From assembly GCA_021776115.1 (NCBI GenBank), contig JAJFGN010000039.1, forward strand, positions 62,001 to 126,000: a stretch of 64,000 nt of DNA, in the 5' to 3' direction. The notes under the pieces were generated by a model. It did no database searches, was not told where the DNA came from, and worked only from the letters and a program-made list of their open reading frames with translations. Position 1 is the first letter of the stretch. Every line of letters begins with the position of its first letter. Shown piece after piece: positions 8,119 to 18,242 of this stretch. The position numbers were made by a program, and so were the translations under genes. The DNA comes from Kiloniellaceae bacterium. Its GTDB lineage: Bacteria > Pseudomonadota > Alphaproteobacteria > Kiloniellales > J153.

Positions 8119-8631
8119 TCAAGGAGCTTCAGGTTTGGCCTGGCGCCGGTACCGGCCGCTCACGATCAGCAGCAAATACCAGCCAATCCCGATCGTCTCA
8201 TAGAGAGCGTAGCGCAGCCACTCCCCAAACGGCGCCTCGCACCAGGGCCAGGGGACGGCGCTGCCCCGCACCTGTACGCCGGCGCTTCGAAACGCCAGCA
8301 AAGCGCGTGGAAGATGCAAGGAGTCTGTCACGACCAGGGCTGTGCGCCAACCCTCGCCACGCATGATCCGGGCTGAGAAGAGGGCGTTCTGGAGGGTCGA
8401 GTGCGAGTCCCGCTCCAGCACCAAGCACTCGCGCGGCACCTTCGCCGCCAGCGCCTGCTCGCACATGACGTCGGCTTCAATCCGTCGCCGCCCGCCGCCG
8501 CCGCTTAACAGGATTCGCTCGGCCCGGCCGGCTTCGAACAGGTGAATGCCCTGCGCCGTGCGCCGTTTCAAGGCCGAATCGGGTCCGCCAAGGATGACAA
8601 CGACGTCGAAATTTCGATCGGAACGCGCCAT
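8119..8631 (-). CDS. YdcF / DUF218 family protein
   Basis: 170 residues. VVVILGGPDSALKRRTAQGIHLF, ILLSGGGG and the central ERDSHSTLQNALFSARIM with VVTDSLHLPRALL match the DUF218 (YdcF/SanA) core, which binds nucleotide-like ligands and is tied to envelope functions. The C-terminal part (YALYETIGIGWYLLLIVSG) is hydrophobic and may touch the membrane. The frame is open far upstream over the neighbour, but the ATG at 8631 overlaps the deaminase stop as TGATG, which fixes the start and shows translational coupling. Confidence 0.85.
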   Translation of the reverse strand: MARSDRNFDVVVILGGPDSALKRRTAQGIHLFEAGRAERILLSGGGGRRRIEADVMCEQALAAKVPRECLVLERDSHSTLQNALFSARIMRGEGWRTALVVTDSLHLPRALLAFRSAGVQVRGSAVPWPWCEAPFGEWLRYALYETIGIGWYLLLIVSGRYRRQAKPEAP

Positions 8632-9635
8632 CACAGTGCGCCGGCATAGGTGTCCAGGCGCGCAAGCTGGGCGTTCTTTTCTTCCCGGCTCAGGAACGCC
8701 GCTTCGAAGGAGTTGCGCGCCAGGGTGACGATCTCTTCCTTGGTAAGGCTCAGGGCTTCCTGCATGGCGAGGTAGTTGTCGTTTACGTAGCCGCCGAAAT
8801 ACGCCGGGTCGTCCGAGTTGACCGTGACGACGAGCCCCTTGTCGAGCATAGTCTTCAAGGGGTGGGCCTTGGCCTCCGCGACCACGCGCAAGCGCAGGTT
8901 GGACAGCGGACAGACGGTCAAGGGCACGCGTTCGCGCACCAGGCGTGCGACCAAGTCTTCGTCGTCGAGGGCGCGGTTCCCGTGGTCGATGCGCGCGACA
9001 TGCAAGAGATCCAAGGCCTCGCGCACATAATCGGCCGGGCCTTCCTCGCCGGCATGGGCGACGCAAAGAAAGCCCGCGTCGCGCGCCCGGGCGAAGACCC
9101 GTTCGAACTTCGACGGCGGGTGACCGACTTCGGCGGAATCCAGGCCGATGCCGGCGATGCGATCCTTGTGCGCCAGCGCCGTATCCAGGGTTCGTTCCGC
9201 GTCCGCTTCCGGCAGGTCGCGCAAGAAACACATGATGAGCTTGCTCGTGAGCCCAAGCTCGCGCTCCCCCTTTTTCAGGGCGCGCCAGATGCCGTTGAGG
9301 GCGGTCTCGAAGGGGACGCCGCGCTGGGTATGGCCTTGCGGGTCGAAAAAAATTTCCGTGTGGCGCACGTTGTCGGCGTGCGCGCGTTTCAAATAGGCCC
9401 AGGTCAAGTCGGCGAAATCCGGCTCCTCGCGAAGGACCTTCATGCCCTGGTAGTAGAGGTTCAGGAAATCCTGCAGGTCGGCAAAATCATAGGCCGCTTT
9501 CAAGGCTTCGACCGAGTCATAGGGCAAGCCGATATTGTTCCGCTTTGCGATCGCGAACATCAACTCAGGCTCGAAAGTGCCCTCTATGTGCAGATGCAGC
9601 TCGGCCTTGGGCAGGCAGGCGATGAAAGATCTCAT
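8631..9635 (-). CDS. Adenine deaminase (adenosine deaminase superfamily)
   Basis: 334 residues with a TIM-barrel metallohydrolase layout: HLHIEG near residues 14-19, SAEVGHPP, the HAGEEG metal/catalytic block, IDHG and NSDDPAYFGGYVNDNY. The last motif with FGGYVNDNY is typical of adenine deaminases (Aah1-like), where adenosine deaminases differ, so adenine to hypoxanthine is the likelier reaction. A divergent hypoxanthine phosphoribosyltransferase 100 bases away would turn the product into IMP, supporting the adenine assignment. Zn-dependent, cytosolic. Adenosine deaminase remains the alternative. Confidence 0.85.
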   Translation of the reverse strand: MRSFIACLPKAELHLHIEGTFEPELMFAIAKRNNIGLPYDSVEALKAAYDFADLQDFLNLYYQGMKVLREEPDFADLTWAYLKRAHADNVRHTEIFFDPQGHTQRGVPFETALNGIWRALKKGERELGLTSKLIMCFLRDLPEADAERTLDTALAHKDRIAGIGLDSAEVGHPPSKFERVFARARDAGFLCVAHAGEEGPADYVREALDLLHVARIDHGNRALDDEDLVARLVRERVPLTVCPLSNLRLRVVAEAKAHPLKTMLDKGLVVTVNSDDPAYFGGYVNDNYLAMQEALSLTKEEIVTLARNSFEAAFLSREEKNAQLARLDTYAGAL

Positions 9636-9737
9636 CTGGGTCCCCGGACGGTCGCGACGCCTGAACTATATGGGATATTCGGGCCGCCGCCAAAAGCCCC
9701 TTGCGCGCCCGCAGTCCCGTATGAGACCAAGGCCGCC

Positions 9738-10262
9738 ATGGCGGAAGCAATCGAAATCCTGCACGACGAAGCGGAGATTGCCGCGCGCGTCAAGGTGCTG
9801 GCGGGCGAGATCGGAGAGGCTATCCAGGGCGATTTCACCATCGTCGGCATCCTCAAGGGCAGCTTCGTCTTCGTGGCCGATTTGGTGCGCGCCCTCGACG
9901 CCTTGGGCCGCCGGTCGCGAGTCGATTTCATCCGTCTGAGCAGTTACGGGGCGGCAAAGAGGAGCTCCGGTGAAGTGCGCCTGGCCGGCGCCGCCCCCGC
10001 CGGCATTGCCGGGCACAAGATCCTGCTGGTCGACGATATCGTGGATACCGGCCGCACCTTGGTCTATGCACGCGAGCTTTTGCAAGCCCAGGGCGCCGCG
10101 GACGTCTGGACTTGCGCTTTGATCGACAAACCCAGCCGGCGGGAGGTTGCCTTCACCGCCGATTTTGCCGGGTTCCAAGTGCCCGATATTTTTATCGTCG
10201 GCTACGGCATCGACTACGCCGAGAACTATCGCCACCTGCCCTATATCGGCAAGATCGATTGA
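9738..10262 (+). CDS. hpt: Hypoxanthine phosphoribosyltransferase
   Basis: 174 residues. VGILKGSFVFVADLVRAL is the pyrophosphate loop, DFIRLSSYG the flexible loop, LLVDDIVDTGRTL the PRPP-binding motif (two acidic residues and the Thr) and PDIFIVGYGIDYAENYRHLPYIG the base-binding end of the HPRT family. It makes IMP (and GMP) from hypoxanthine (guanine) and PRPP. The open frame extends upstream in antisense to the deaminase, but homology starts only at ATG 9738. It is divergent from the deaminase, with a 102-base shared promoter region. Confidence 0.94.
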   Translation: MAEAIEILHDEAEIAARVKVLAGEIGEAIQGDFTIVGILKGSFVFVADLVRALDALGRRSRVDFIRLSSYGAAKRSSGEVRLAGAAPAGIAGHKILLVDDIVDTGRTLVYARELLQAQGAADVWTCALIDKPSRREVAFTADFAGFQVPDIFIVGYGIDYAENYRHLPYIGKID

Positions 10263-10269
10263 GCGCTCA

Positions 10270-10581
10270 CTAGGCCACGCCCGGTGCCGCGGCGAGGCGA
10301 ATCACCCCCTTGACCGGGGCGCGAGGATCGACCGGCTTGCCCTTGCGCAGAATTGCGATCTGGCCCTGGCGCGCGAGGCTCAGGGCCTGTTGCTTGACCG
10401 GCTTAAGATAGCGCCGCCAGGCGTCCGGCGGGTCGCTCGGTTTGGCTTTTGCTTCGGCGAGGGCGCGGGCCACGGCTTCCGGGGCGATCGACTTGCCCGG
10501 CGGCAAGGCGGCGACGAGCGTTAGGATCGTTTCAACGGCGGGATCGTTTTGTGCTGGCGCGGCGGCATCGTCTGTCATCAT
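10270..10581 (-). CDS. DUF3253 domain protein
   Basis: 103 residues. PAVETILTLVAALPPGKSIAPEAVARALA, then DPPDAWRRYLKPVKQQALSLARQGQIAILRKGKPVDPR and GVIRL form the compact helix-turn-strand layout of DUF3253, which looks like a small winged helix. Its role is unknown. Start chosen at the MM pair (10581); longer versions add unconserved residues. It ends 7 bases from the hpt stop in tail-to-tail orientation. Confidence 0.8.
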   Translation of the reverse strand: MMTDDAAAPAQNDPAVETILTLVAALPPGKSIAPEAVARALAEAKAKPSDPPDAWRRYLKPVKQQALSLARQGQIAILRKGKPVDPRAPVKGVIRLAAAPGVA

Positions 10582-10689
10582 GGCGGGCGTGATAGCACAA
10601 AAACCGGCTGAGTCCCCGGGCAAAGCGCCCAACCCAGCCTCCTGCTAAAATCTGGACGGGCTTAGGCTTTGCGAGGATAATTCACCGGC

Positions 10690-11397
10690 ATGTTGACGGG
10701 AACCCTCGATTCGCTTGTGGCCGCGATGGCGATGTTCGTGGCCAGCCACTTCCTGCTGTCCAGCCGGCCGCTGCGCGAGTCTTTGGTCCGGATCCTGGGA
10801 GAACGCGGCTTCCTCATTGCCTATTCCGCCGTTGCCCTTGCCGTGTTCGCCTGGATGTTGAGAGCCTACGGCAATGCGCCGGAAATATCGGTATGGGTCC
10901 CAGTACCCCTGCTGCGCTGGGTTCCGATTGTAACTCTGGCGATCGCCTGCATCCTTCTTGTCACCAGCGTCACGACGCCGAGCCTGACCCGGCTTGGGGG
11001 CGACCGGGCAGCGAGCGCGGGCGGACCGGGAAATCCGTCTCCGGGCATTATCAGCGTAACGCGTCATCCGGGCCTGTGGGGTATCGCGCTTTGGGCCCTG
11101 TCGCACCTGGCCGCGAACGGCGACGCGGCGGGCATGATCCTGTTTTCTGGGATATTGATCCTGTCGTTTGGCGGCATGGCTCACATAGATCAACGTCGCG
11201 AGGCGAGCTTGGGCGGCGCCTGGGGCCCGACCAAACTAACCACCAGCGTCATCCCCTTCGCCGCCATTCTCAGCGGCCGCACGCGCTTGGACTGGAAGGG
11301 TATCGGCTGGCAGCGCCCGCTCGGCGGCCTGGCTCTCTATGCCGTTTTGATCTTTGCCCACCCCTGGATCGCGGGCGTCGCGCTGGTGCCGGGCTAA
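10690..11397 (+). CDS. NnrU family membrane protein
   Basis: 235 residues, mostly hydrophobic, with about five to six membrane segments and the NnrU/isoprenylcysteine-methyltransferase-like core SPGIISVTRHPGLWGIALWALSHLAANGD followed by FGGMAHIDQRR. NnrU was named from denitrification gene clusters, but no nitrite or nitric oxide reductase gene is near, and most family members lie outside such clusters; the function is open. ATG 10690 starts the first helix. Its stop overlaps the convergent acetyltransferase by 4 bases. Confidence 0.87.
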   Translation: MLTGTLDSLVAAMAMFVASHFLLSSRPLRESLVRILGERGFLIAYSAVALAVFAWMLRAYGNAPEISVWVPVPLLRWVPIVTLAIACILLVTSVTTPSLTRLGGDRAASAGGPGNPSPGIISVTRHPGLWGIALWALSHLAANGDAAGMILFSGILILSFGGMAHIDQRREASLGGAWGPTKLTTSVIPFAAILSGRTRLDWKGIGWQRPLGGLALYAVLIFAHPWIAGVALVPG

Positions 11398-11855
11398 AGC
11401 GCCAGTTTCATGCCTTCGTGGCTGGCGACAAAGCCGAGCGATTCGTAGAAGCGGTGCGCGTCGCCGCGCGCTTTGTCGGTGGTCAGTTGAACCAGCTGGC
11501 AATTCTTTTCCCTGGCCCGCGCGATGGCCCATTCGAAAAGCGCGCGGCCTAGACCCTGACCGCGCAGCGCCGAGGCGACGCGCACCGATTCGATTAGCGC
11601 GCGCGTGGCGCCCTGGCGCGACAGGCCCGGAATAATGGTCAGTTGCAGACAACCCACGACCGCGCCATCCTGCTCCAGCACCGCGATTTCGTTGTTGGGA
11701 TCGCGCTCTATCGCCGCGAAGGCGTCGCGGTAACAAGCCGCGAGAGGCTCGCTGGTGTCCTCGCGGCCGCGCCCCAGTCCATCGTCGGCGATCAGCCGTA
11801 GGATGGCGGGAAGGTCGTCTTGCGCCGCGAGCCGGATAGTCGCTTGAGCGATCAC
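11394..11855 (-). CDS. GNAT family N-acetyltransferase (copy 1)
   Basis: 153 residues. IRLAAQDDLPAILRLIADD opens the fold, VGCLQLTIIPGLSRQGATRALIESVRVASALRGQGLG contains the acetyl-CoA pyrophosphate loop (RGQGLG) and AHRFYESLGF the closing motif. It transfers acetyl from acetyl-CoA to an unknown amine or protein. It starts with GTG in a GTGA overlap with the upstream gene, which encodes a protein of identical length and clearly related sequence, so the two are tandem paralogues. Confidence 0.9.
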   Translation of the reverse strand: MIAQATIRLAAQDDLPAILRLIADDGLGRGREDTSEPLAACYRDAFAAIERDPNNEIAVLEQDGAVVGCLQLTIIPGLSRQGATRALIESVRVASALRGQGLGRALFEWAIARAREKNCQLVQLTTDKARGDAHRFYESLGFVASHEGMKLAL

Positions 11856-12313
11856 AGCGACAACTTCATGCCTTCGTGGTCCGCCGCAAATCCGAGAGAC
11901 CTGTAAAAGCGAATCGCTTCGGCGCGGCCTTTGTTGACCGCCAATTGGACGAACTCGCAGCCGTTGTTTCGTGCATGCTCGAGGGTCCAGATCAAGAGGT
12001 CCCGGCCATGGCCTTGGCCCCGCAAGTGCGAAGCCACCCGCACGCCCTCGATCCAGCCGCGCCGTGCGCCGAGGCGGTCGAAGCCAGGAAAGATCGTGAT
12101 CTGTAAGCAGCCCACGCAGACGCCGTCCTGCTCCATAACCACGAGATCGTTGTCGGGGCTTGCAGCAATCGCCTCGAAGGCCCGTTTATATTTTTCGTTG
12201 GGCGGATCGGCTGGATCCTCTCTTTGCGCCCCTATGTTGTCGTCGGCGAGCAGGTGCACGATTGGGGGCACGTCGGCCCGCGCCGCCAAGCGGATGAGGG
12301 GAGCCTCGCGCAT
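11852..12313 (-). CDS. GNAT family N-acetyltransferase (copy 2)
   Basis: 153 residues, the same length as the downstream copy and aligning to it without obvious gaps (for example VGCLQITIFPGFDRLGARRGWIEGVRVASHLRGQGHG and FYRSLGFAADHEGMKLSL). The RGQGHG loop binds acetyl-CoA. Substrate unknown. It follows argG by 12 bases on the same strand, so argG and both acetyltransferases probably share a transcript. Sequence divergence between the copies, especially in the first 50 residues, suggests different substrates. Confidence 0.9.
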   Translation of the reverse strand: MREAPLIRLAARADVPPIVHLLADDNIGAQREDPADPPNEKYKRAFEAIAASPDNDLVVMEQDGVCVGCLQITIFPGFDRLGARRGWIEGVRVASHLRGQGHGRDLLIWTLEHARNNGCEFVQLAVNKGRAEAIRFYRSLGFAADHEGMKLSL

Positions 12314-12325
12314 TGGTCCTCGCCT

Positions 12326-13534
<1,209 letters not shown>

Positions 13535-13731
13535 GGGACGCCCCTGCCCTTGGGTCCGCGGTGGGTTGAAATCGCGGCGGAGTATCCGCGAAAACCCCGG
13601 TCCAGGGCAAGGTTACGCCGCGCCCAGACCCTCACCTTGGGGAAAGTTTCGTTGCATTGCCGCGCTTCGCGGCCTACATGCCCAGAATTGGGCTTTAGTT
13701 GGCGAATTTCAGCGTTCGAAGGAGATAGATC

Positions 13732-14160
13732 ATGTCGCAAGCCGCCTTGGGCAGTACCGTCAAGGTCCACTACACGGGCACCTTGAGCGATGGGTCGGAG
13801 TTCGATTCGTCCCACGGCAGCGAACCCTTGACCGTCACCATAGGTCAGGGCGACTTGATCCCCGGGTTCGAGGACGCGCTGCTCGGCATGCTGGCGGGCG
13901 ACACCAAGAACGTGACCATAGCGTCCGAAGACGCCTATGGCCCGCACCGCACCGATCTCATGCAGGAGGTTGAGCGGGCGCAGCTTCCGCCCGAACTGGA
14001 ACTGGAGGTTGACGGCGCCGTCCTCGTACAAGGCCCCGGCGGCGAACCTATGCGCCTGACGGTCCGGGCCTTGAGTGAGGAGACGGTCACGCTGGACGCA
14101 AACCACCCCCTGGCCGGCCAAGACCTGAACTTCGCGCTGGAGCTCATCGAGATCGTCTAG
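13732..14160 (+). CDS. FKBP-type peptidyl-prolyl isomerase, SlyD/FkpB-like
   Basis: 142 residues. KVHYTGTLSDGSEFDSS and IPGFEDALLGMLAGDTKNVTI form the split FKBP domain, with the insert-in-flap chaperone domain between about residues 70 and 120 (QLPPELELEVDG..) and ANHPLAGQDLNFALELIEI closing the fold. It lacks the metal-binding His-rich tail of E. coli SlyD, so it is closer to SlpA/FkpB. Cytosolic prolyl isomerase and holdase. A strong AGGAG sits about 8 bases before the ATG. It is divergent from argG. Confidence 0.92.
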   Translation: MSQAALGSTVKVHYTGTLSDGSEFDSSHGSEPLTVTIGQGDLIPGFEDALLGMLAGDTKNVTIASEDAYGPHRTDLMQEVERAQLPPELELEVDGAVLVQGPGGEPMRLTVRALSEETVTLDANHPLAGQDLNFALELIEIV

Positions 14161-14163
14161 GCG

Positions 14164-15300
14164 CTAGGCCGTCGCCGGTTCGCGCTCGCTTTTCTTTAGA
14201 CGCTGGCTGGCGCTTTTTAGCTGGCCGCAAGCGGCCAGGATGTCGCGCCCGCGCGGCGCGCGTACCGGGGCCGAGACACCGGCCGCGAACAGAGTATCGG
14301 AAAAGACCGCAATGTCTTTGGGTTTCGAGCACTCGTAGGGCGCACCGGGCCAGGCGTTAAAGGGGATCAAGTTAACCTTAGCCGGGATGTCTTTGAGCAG
14401 CTCGACCAGCGCGCGCGCGTCCTCGACGCTGTCGTTGATGCCGCGCAGCATGACGTATTCGAAGGTGATGCGCCGGGCGTTGTGCGTGCCCGGATAAGCG
14501 CGGCAGGCGTCGAGTAGCTCGGCGATCGGGTACTTTTTGTTCAAGGGCACGATCGCGTCGCGCACCTCATCGCGCACGGCGTGCAACGACACCGCCAGGT
14601 TGACGCCTAGCTCCGCACCGCAACGCGCCATCATGGGCACGACGCCGGAGGTCGAGAGCGTGATCTTGCGCCGCGAGAAGGCCAGACCCTCCGGGTCCAT
14701 GGCGATCTTCATCGCCGCGGCGACGTTCTCGAAATTGTACAAGGGTTCGCCCATGCCCATGAGCACGATATTGGTGATCTTGCGGTCCTCGCTGGAAGCC
14801 GGCCATTCGCCGACTTCGTCGCGCGCCAACATGATCTGGCTCACGATCTCGGCCGCCGACAGGTTGCGCACCAGGCGCTGAGTGCCGGTGTGGCAAAAGC
14901 GGCAGGTCAGGGTGCAGCCGACCTGGCTGGAAATGCATAGCGTGCCGCGCTCTTCCTGCGGGATGAAGACGGTCTCGACCTCTTGCCCATCGGGAAAGCG
15001 CAAGAGCCACTTGCGGGTTCCGTCCGAGGATATCTGCGCCGACGCGATGCTGGGCCGGTCGGCCGCGAAGTGCTTCGCCAGAAGGCTACGGAACGGCTTG
15101 GAAAGCGAGGTCATGGCCTCGAATTCGGTCGCGCCCCGGTGGTAAATCCAGTGCCACAACTGGCGCGCCCGGAAGTCCGGCTCGCCCAGGGCACTCACCG
15201 CTTCCTCCATCTCGGCGCGCGACAGGCCGATCAGGTTCCGGGGCCCCCCGGCCAAAGGGGCTGGGGGGGCGAAATATTGCGTATGGCCGGTTCCGCTCAT
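14164..15300 (-). CDS. rlmN: Dual-specificity 23S rRNA/tRNA adenine C2-methyltransferase RlmN
   Basis: 378 residues. The radical-SAM cysteine motif appears as [11 protein letters not shown], preceded by [17 protein letters not shown] is the conserved SAM-binding strand, STSGVVPMM and [14 protein letters not shown] follow, and the C-terminal Cys of the methyl-carrying loop lies in ILAACGQL. It methylates C2 of A2503 in 23S rRNA and A37 of some tRNAs. It ends 3 bases from the FKBP stop, tail to tail. In many alphaproteobacteria an ialB gene sits just upstream; here ialB lies further on, with an LtaS-like gene between. Confidence 0.97.
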   Translation of the reverse strand: MSGTGHTQYFAPPAPLAGGPRNLIGLSRAEMEEAVSALGEPDFRARQLWHWIYHRGATEFEAMTSLSKPFRSLLAKHFAADRPSIASAQISSDGTRKWLLRFPDGQEVETVFIPQEERGTLCISSQVGCTLTCRFCHTGTQRLVRNLSAAEIVSQIMLARDEVGEWPASSEDRKITNIVLMGMGEPLYNFENVAAAMKIAMDPEGLAFSRRKITLSTSGVVPMMARCGAELGVNLAVSLHAVRDEVRDAIVPLNKKYPIAELLDACRAYPGTHNARRITFEYVMLRGINDSVEDARALVELLKDIPAKVNLIPFNAWPGAPYECSKPKDIAVFSDTLFAAGVSAPVRAPRGRDILAACGQLKSASQRLKKSEREPATA

Positions 15301-15577
15301 AGGGGACTAGATAAGCCGTGGTGGCGGGCCGGGCAAGCGGCCATGGCCCCGCCCCTTCCCGTCTGGCCCCGTCCCGTCTGGCCCGGCTCGGCTCGGGCTT
15401 CATATTGCCATGGGGCATCCACATGCCTAAAAGAAGGCTGAATTCCGGCACCGAAACCTGGCAAGCGTCCGGTAAGGGCCCATTTGGAGAGCAGGAGCAA
15501 ATCCTCTCTTCCCTAGGAGACGACCTCCCGCCCCACCTTCGGGCGTGCCCAGCACGCCCGAAAACATAGCGATAATA

Positions 15578-17515
15578 ATGACCGACACCCTTGTTTCATC
15601 GACGCAGACGGTGCGTCTGCGGGCCCCGGCGTTGCTCGCGCTCTATGCGTTTGCCGGTTTCATAAGCGTGCGTCTGATTCTTGCCGCGCGTGTAGGAAGC
15701 GTTAGCTTCCCAGACGCCCCGGCGGTGTTCCTGAAGGCTTTTGCCCTTGGCCTTTATAGCGACGTCGCCGTCGCCTTGATCCTGGCGATGGTGCTGCGCG
15801 CGCCCTTCGCGTTGCTCTCACGATTCGGACGCCGCTCCTGGGTTCGCAAGCTCGGGCATGCGTTCTTTGTCGCGATGGCCGGGGTTATCGCCTTTGGTTG
15901 GGTCGCCGAGATCTTTTTTTGGGAAGAATTCGATTCACGATTCAACGGGGTTGCCGTCTCCTACCTGATTTTTCCGCGCGAGGTCATCGGCAACCTCGAG
16001 GAATCGTTCCAAGTTTCGCTTTATCTGCCGCTGTTCGCGCTGTTCGCCGCGGCGTATTGGTGGTTTGTCCGCCGGCGATTGGCGAAGGTACTTAGCTATC
16101 GCGACGGGACGGGCACCCGGCTCAAGCGCCTGGGCGCGGCCGTGGCGCTTGGCGGCCTCGGCGTCGCCATGCTCTACGCCGAGCCCGGTGTTCTGCTCAA
16201 GAACCGCGAGCTCGACCAGCTCGCGCGCAATGGCCTGCAGACAATGGCCTCGGCGGCCTTGACCAACGATGCCGAGTACGACGGCGTCTTCCCGGGCATG
16301 CCGCGTGACCAGGCCTTGCAGGTCCTGCGCGCCATGGTGGGGCAGGACAACACCACCTTTATCGAAGCGCCCGGGACGTCGCCGGTCATGCGCCGCGTTG
16401 TCAACGGTCCGGATGAGAAGCGCCTTAACATCGTCATGGTGACCGAAGAAACCTACGGGTCGGGTTTTGTCGACAGCCTCGACAACCCCCTTGACGTGCC
16501 TCTCTCGCCGGAGCTCGATCGCTTGGCGGCGGAAGGTCTGTTCTTCACCAACATCTATGCCCAAGGCGACCGCACGGTGCGCGGCCTCGAAGCGACGGAA
16601 ACCGGTTTCGCCGCCATCCCCGGAATCTCAACCGCCCGGCGGCCGGGCTCCGACGGTATGATGTCGTTGGCGCATCTCTTGAACCAGCGGGACTACGAGA
16701 CCGGCATCCTTTATGGCGGGCGCAACACATTCGACAACATGGGCAACTTCTGGCGCGGGATCGATTATACCAACGTTTGGGATCAACGCGATATTCGCCA
16801 CGAGAGCTTCTCGACCATCTGGGGCGTTTCCGACGAAGACCTCTTCACCGAAGCGTTGCGTCGCGTCGATGAAATGACGGCGAAGGGCAGCCCGGCCTTT
16901 CTGACCTTGATGACGGTCTCCAACCACCGGCCCTACAAGTTTCCCCAGACCAACGTGAAGTGGGACGACCGGGTTGGAAATATAGAGAACACGGCCCGGT
17001 ACGCGCAGTGGGCCTTCGCCGACTTCGTCGAACGGGCGCGGGCCAAGCCTTGGTTCAAGGACACGGTCTTCGTTTTCGTCGCCGACCATAGCGTTAAGAT
17101 CAACGGCGCGGCGCGGGTGCCAGTCAACTCCTTCCGGATCCCGATGCTGTTCTATTCCCCGGCGAATATTCCACCGCAAAAGGTCGAAACGCTGGGCGCG
17201 CAGATCGACCTCATTCCGACCTTGCTTGGCGTGCTCGGCTTTAGCTACGACAGCCCGTTTTTCGGCCGCGACCTGATGCGGGTGCCGAAAGACGGCGGCC
17301 ACTTCGCCATAGCGCACAACTTCTCCGTCGCCTTTGGGCGCCCCGGCCATGTCGTGGTGCTTCAGCCCAATGGCCGGGTCGAAGGCTATACCTTCTCGCT
17401 CGACACCAAGACGCTCACGCCCGAGGACCCCGACGCTACCACCCTAGAGATGGCGATCGCGCAAACCCAGGAGGCTCACCGCGCCTTCTATACCGGCCAG
17501 TATCGCTGGCGCTAA
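15578..17515 (+). CDS. LTA synthase / MdoB-like phosphoglycerol transferase
   Basis: 645 residues. The N-terminal third has about five membrane segments, then a periplasmic alkaline-phosphatase-fold domain. NIVMVTEETYGSGF carries the metal-binding Glu and catalytic Thr, YAQGDRTVRGLEATE the LtaS-type substrate loop and FVFVADHSVKI the C-terminal Asp-His metal ligands. In Gram-negatives such enzymes move phosphoglycerol from phosphatidylglycerol onto periplasmic glucans or other acceptors. ATG 15578 is chosen over an upstream GTG; an 8-bp hairpin (arms 15540-15547, 15553-15560) lies just before it. The 277-base spacer upstream shows no convincing gene. Confidence 0.88.
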   Translation: MTDTLVSSTQTVRLRAPALLALYAFAGFISVRLILAARVGSVSFPDAPAVFLKAFALGLYSDVAVALILAMVLRAPFALLSRFGRRSWVRKLGHAFFVAMAGVIAFGWVAEIFFWEEFDSRFNGVAVSYLIFPREVIGNLEESFQVSLYLPLFALFAAAYWWFVRRRLAKVLSYRDGTGTRLKRLGAAVALGGLGVAMLYAEPGVLLKNRELDQLARNGLQTMASAALTNDAEYDGVFPGMPRDQALQVLRAMVGQDNTTFIEAPGTSPVMRRVVNGPDEKRLNIVMVTEETYGSGFVDSLDNPLDVPLSPELDRLAAEGLFFTNIYAQGDRTVRGLEATETGFAAIPGISTARRPGSDGMMSLAHLLNQRDYETGILYGGRNTFDNMGNFWRGIDYTNVWDQRDIRHESFSTIWGVSDEDLFTEALRRVDEMTAKGSPAFLTLMTVSNHRPYKFPQTNVKWDDRVGNIENTARYAQWAFADFVERARAKPWFKDTVFVFVADHSVKINGAARVPVNSFRIPMLFYSPANIPPQKVETLGAQIDLIPTLLGVLGFSYDSPFFGRDLMRVPKDGGHFAIAHNFSVAFGRPGHVVVLQPNGRVEGYTFSLDTKTLTPEDPDATTLEMAIAQTQEAHRAFYTGQYRWR

Positions 17516-17540
17516 GTGCGGCTTTCCAGGCCGGAAATGT

Positions 17541-18071
17541 CTAAAGCCCACAGGCCTTGTTGATCGCCTGATAAGCCTTAGTAAAGCCGCTTAGGGAATA
17601 GGTGTCGACCGTCTCCGTCCCGCGCGCGGAGACGCCTTTCACCACCATGCCGCGCCCCTTGATCATGGCGGCGACCAACGCGGCGTCGGCTTCTTTGTCT
17701 GGCGCCCAAGCGCCGTCGCCCTGGGTGAACAGCTTAAAGGTCTCGTCCTCGATAGTGACCTCGACCCAGGAATCCTTCTTATGCGCGTAACCCGCGACGA
17801 AGCTGACCTCGTCACGCCGGCTTTCGCTTGGCCTGTGGGTGACGATCGCGAAGACGTCGCCACGCTTAGTGTAATCGCCTTCGGATTTCTTAGGTGCGCT
17901 CGCGACGTAGCAGGCGACGTTTCCTTTTTCCGTGAATTGATAAGCGTTCCAATCCTCGAAGTCGCCCAGGCGCTGAATGCCCTGGCTGGCCGCCGGCGGG
18001 CTCCAAGCCACGAGCACCGCGAAAGCCACAGTGGCGGCAGTTGAAAGGGTCAAGCGAATTGGAAAAATCAC
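17541..18071 (-). CDS. Invasion-associated locus B (IalB) family protein
   Basis: 176 residues. A signal peptide (LSTAATVAFAVLVAWSPPAASQG) leads to a periplasmic domain with FEDWNAYQF, CYVASAPKKSEGDYTKRGDVFAIVTHRP, EVSFVAGYAHKKDSWVEVTIEDETFKLF and ARGTETVDTYSLSGFTKAYQAINKAC, the IalB core with its Cys pair. The family is named for Bartonella invasion but is common in free-living alphaproteobacteria, where the role is unclear. It starts at a GTG. The rlmN neighbourhood is conserved, apart from the intervening LtaS-like gene. Confidence 0.88.
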   Translation of the reverse strand: MIFPIRLTLSTAATVAFAVLVAWSPPAASQGIQRLGDFEDWNAYQFTEKGNVACYVASAPKKSEGDYTKRGDVFAIVTHRPSESRRDEVSFVAGYAHKKDSWVEVTIEDETFKLFTQGDGAWAPDKEADAALVAAMIKGRGMVVKGVSARGTETVDTYSLSGFTKAYQAINKACGL

Positions 18072-18242
18072 AGCAAAAAATCTCCGGTTTTATAGCGGTC
18101 CGCGGCGACTGAGTTTAGTCAGAGCGGATCGCAGCTTTTTAATTTTCGTGGTTAGCCAACATCAGGCGGTTTCTTATCTTTCCAGGGCAGGACATGAATC
18201 GTCCGATACCGGGCCCTGTTCTGAGCAACTGCGGCCTGCCGG

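Noticed and set aside
8862-9737. N-terminal extension of the hpt frame by 292 codons
   Set aside because: It runs antisense through adenine deaminase; hpt homology begins at ATG 9738.
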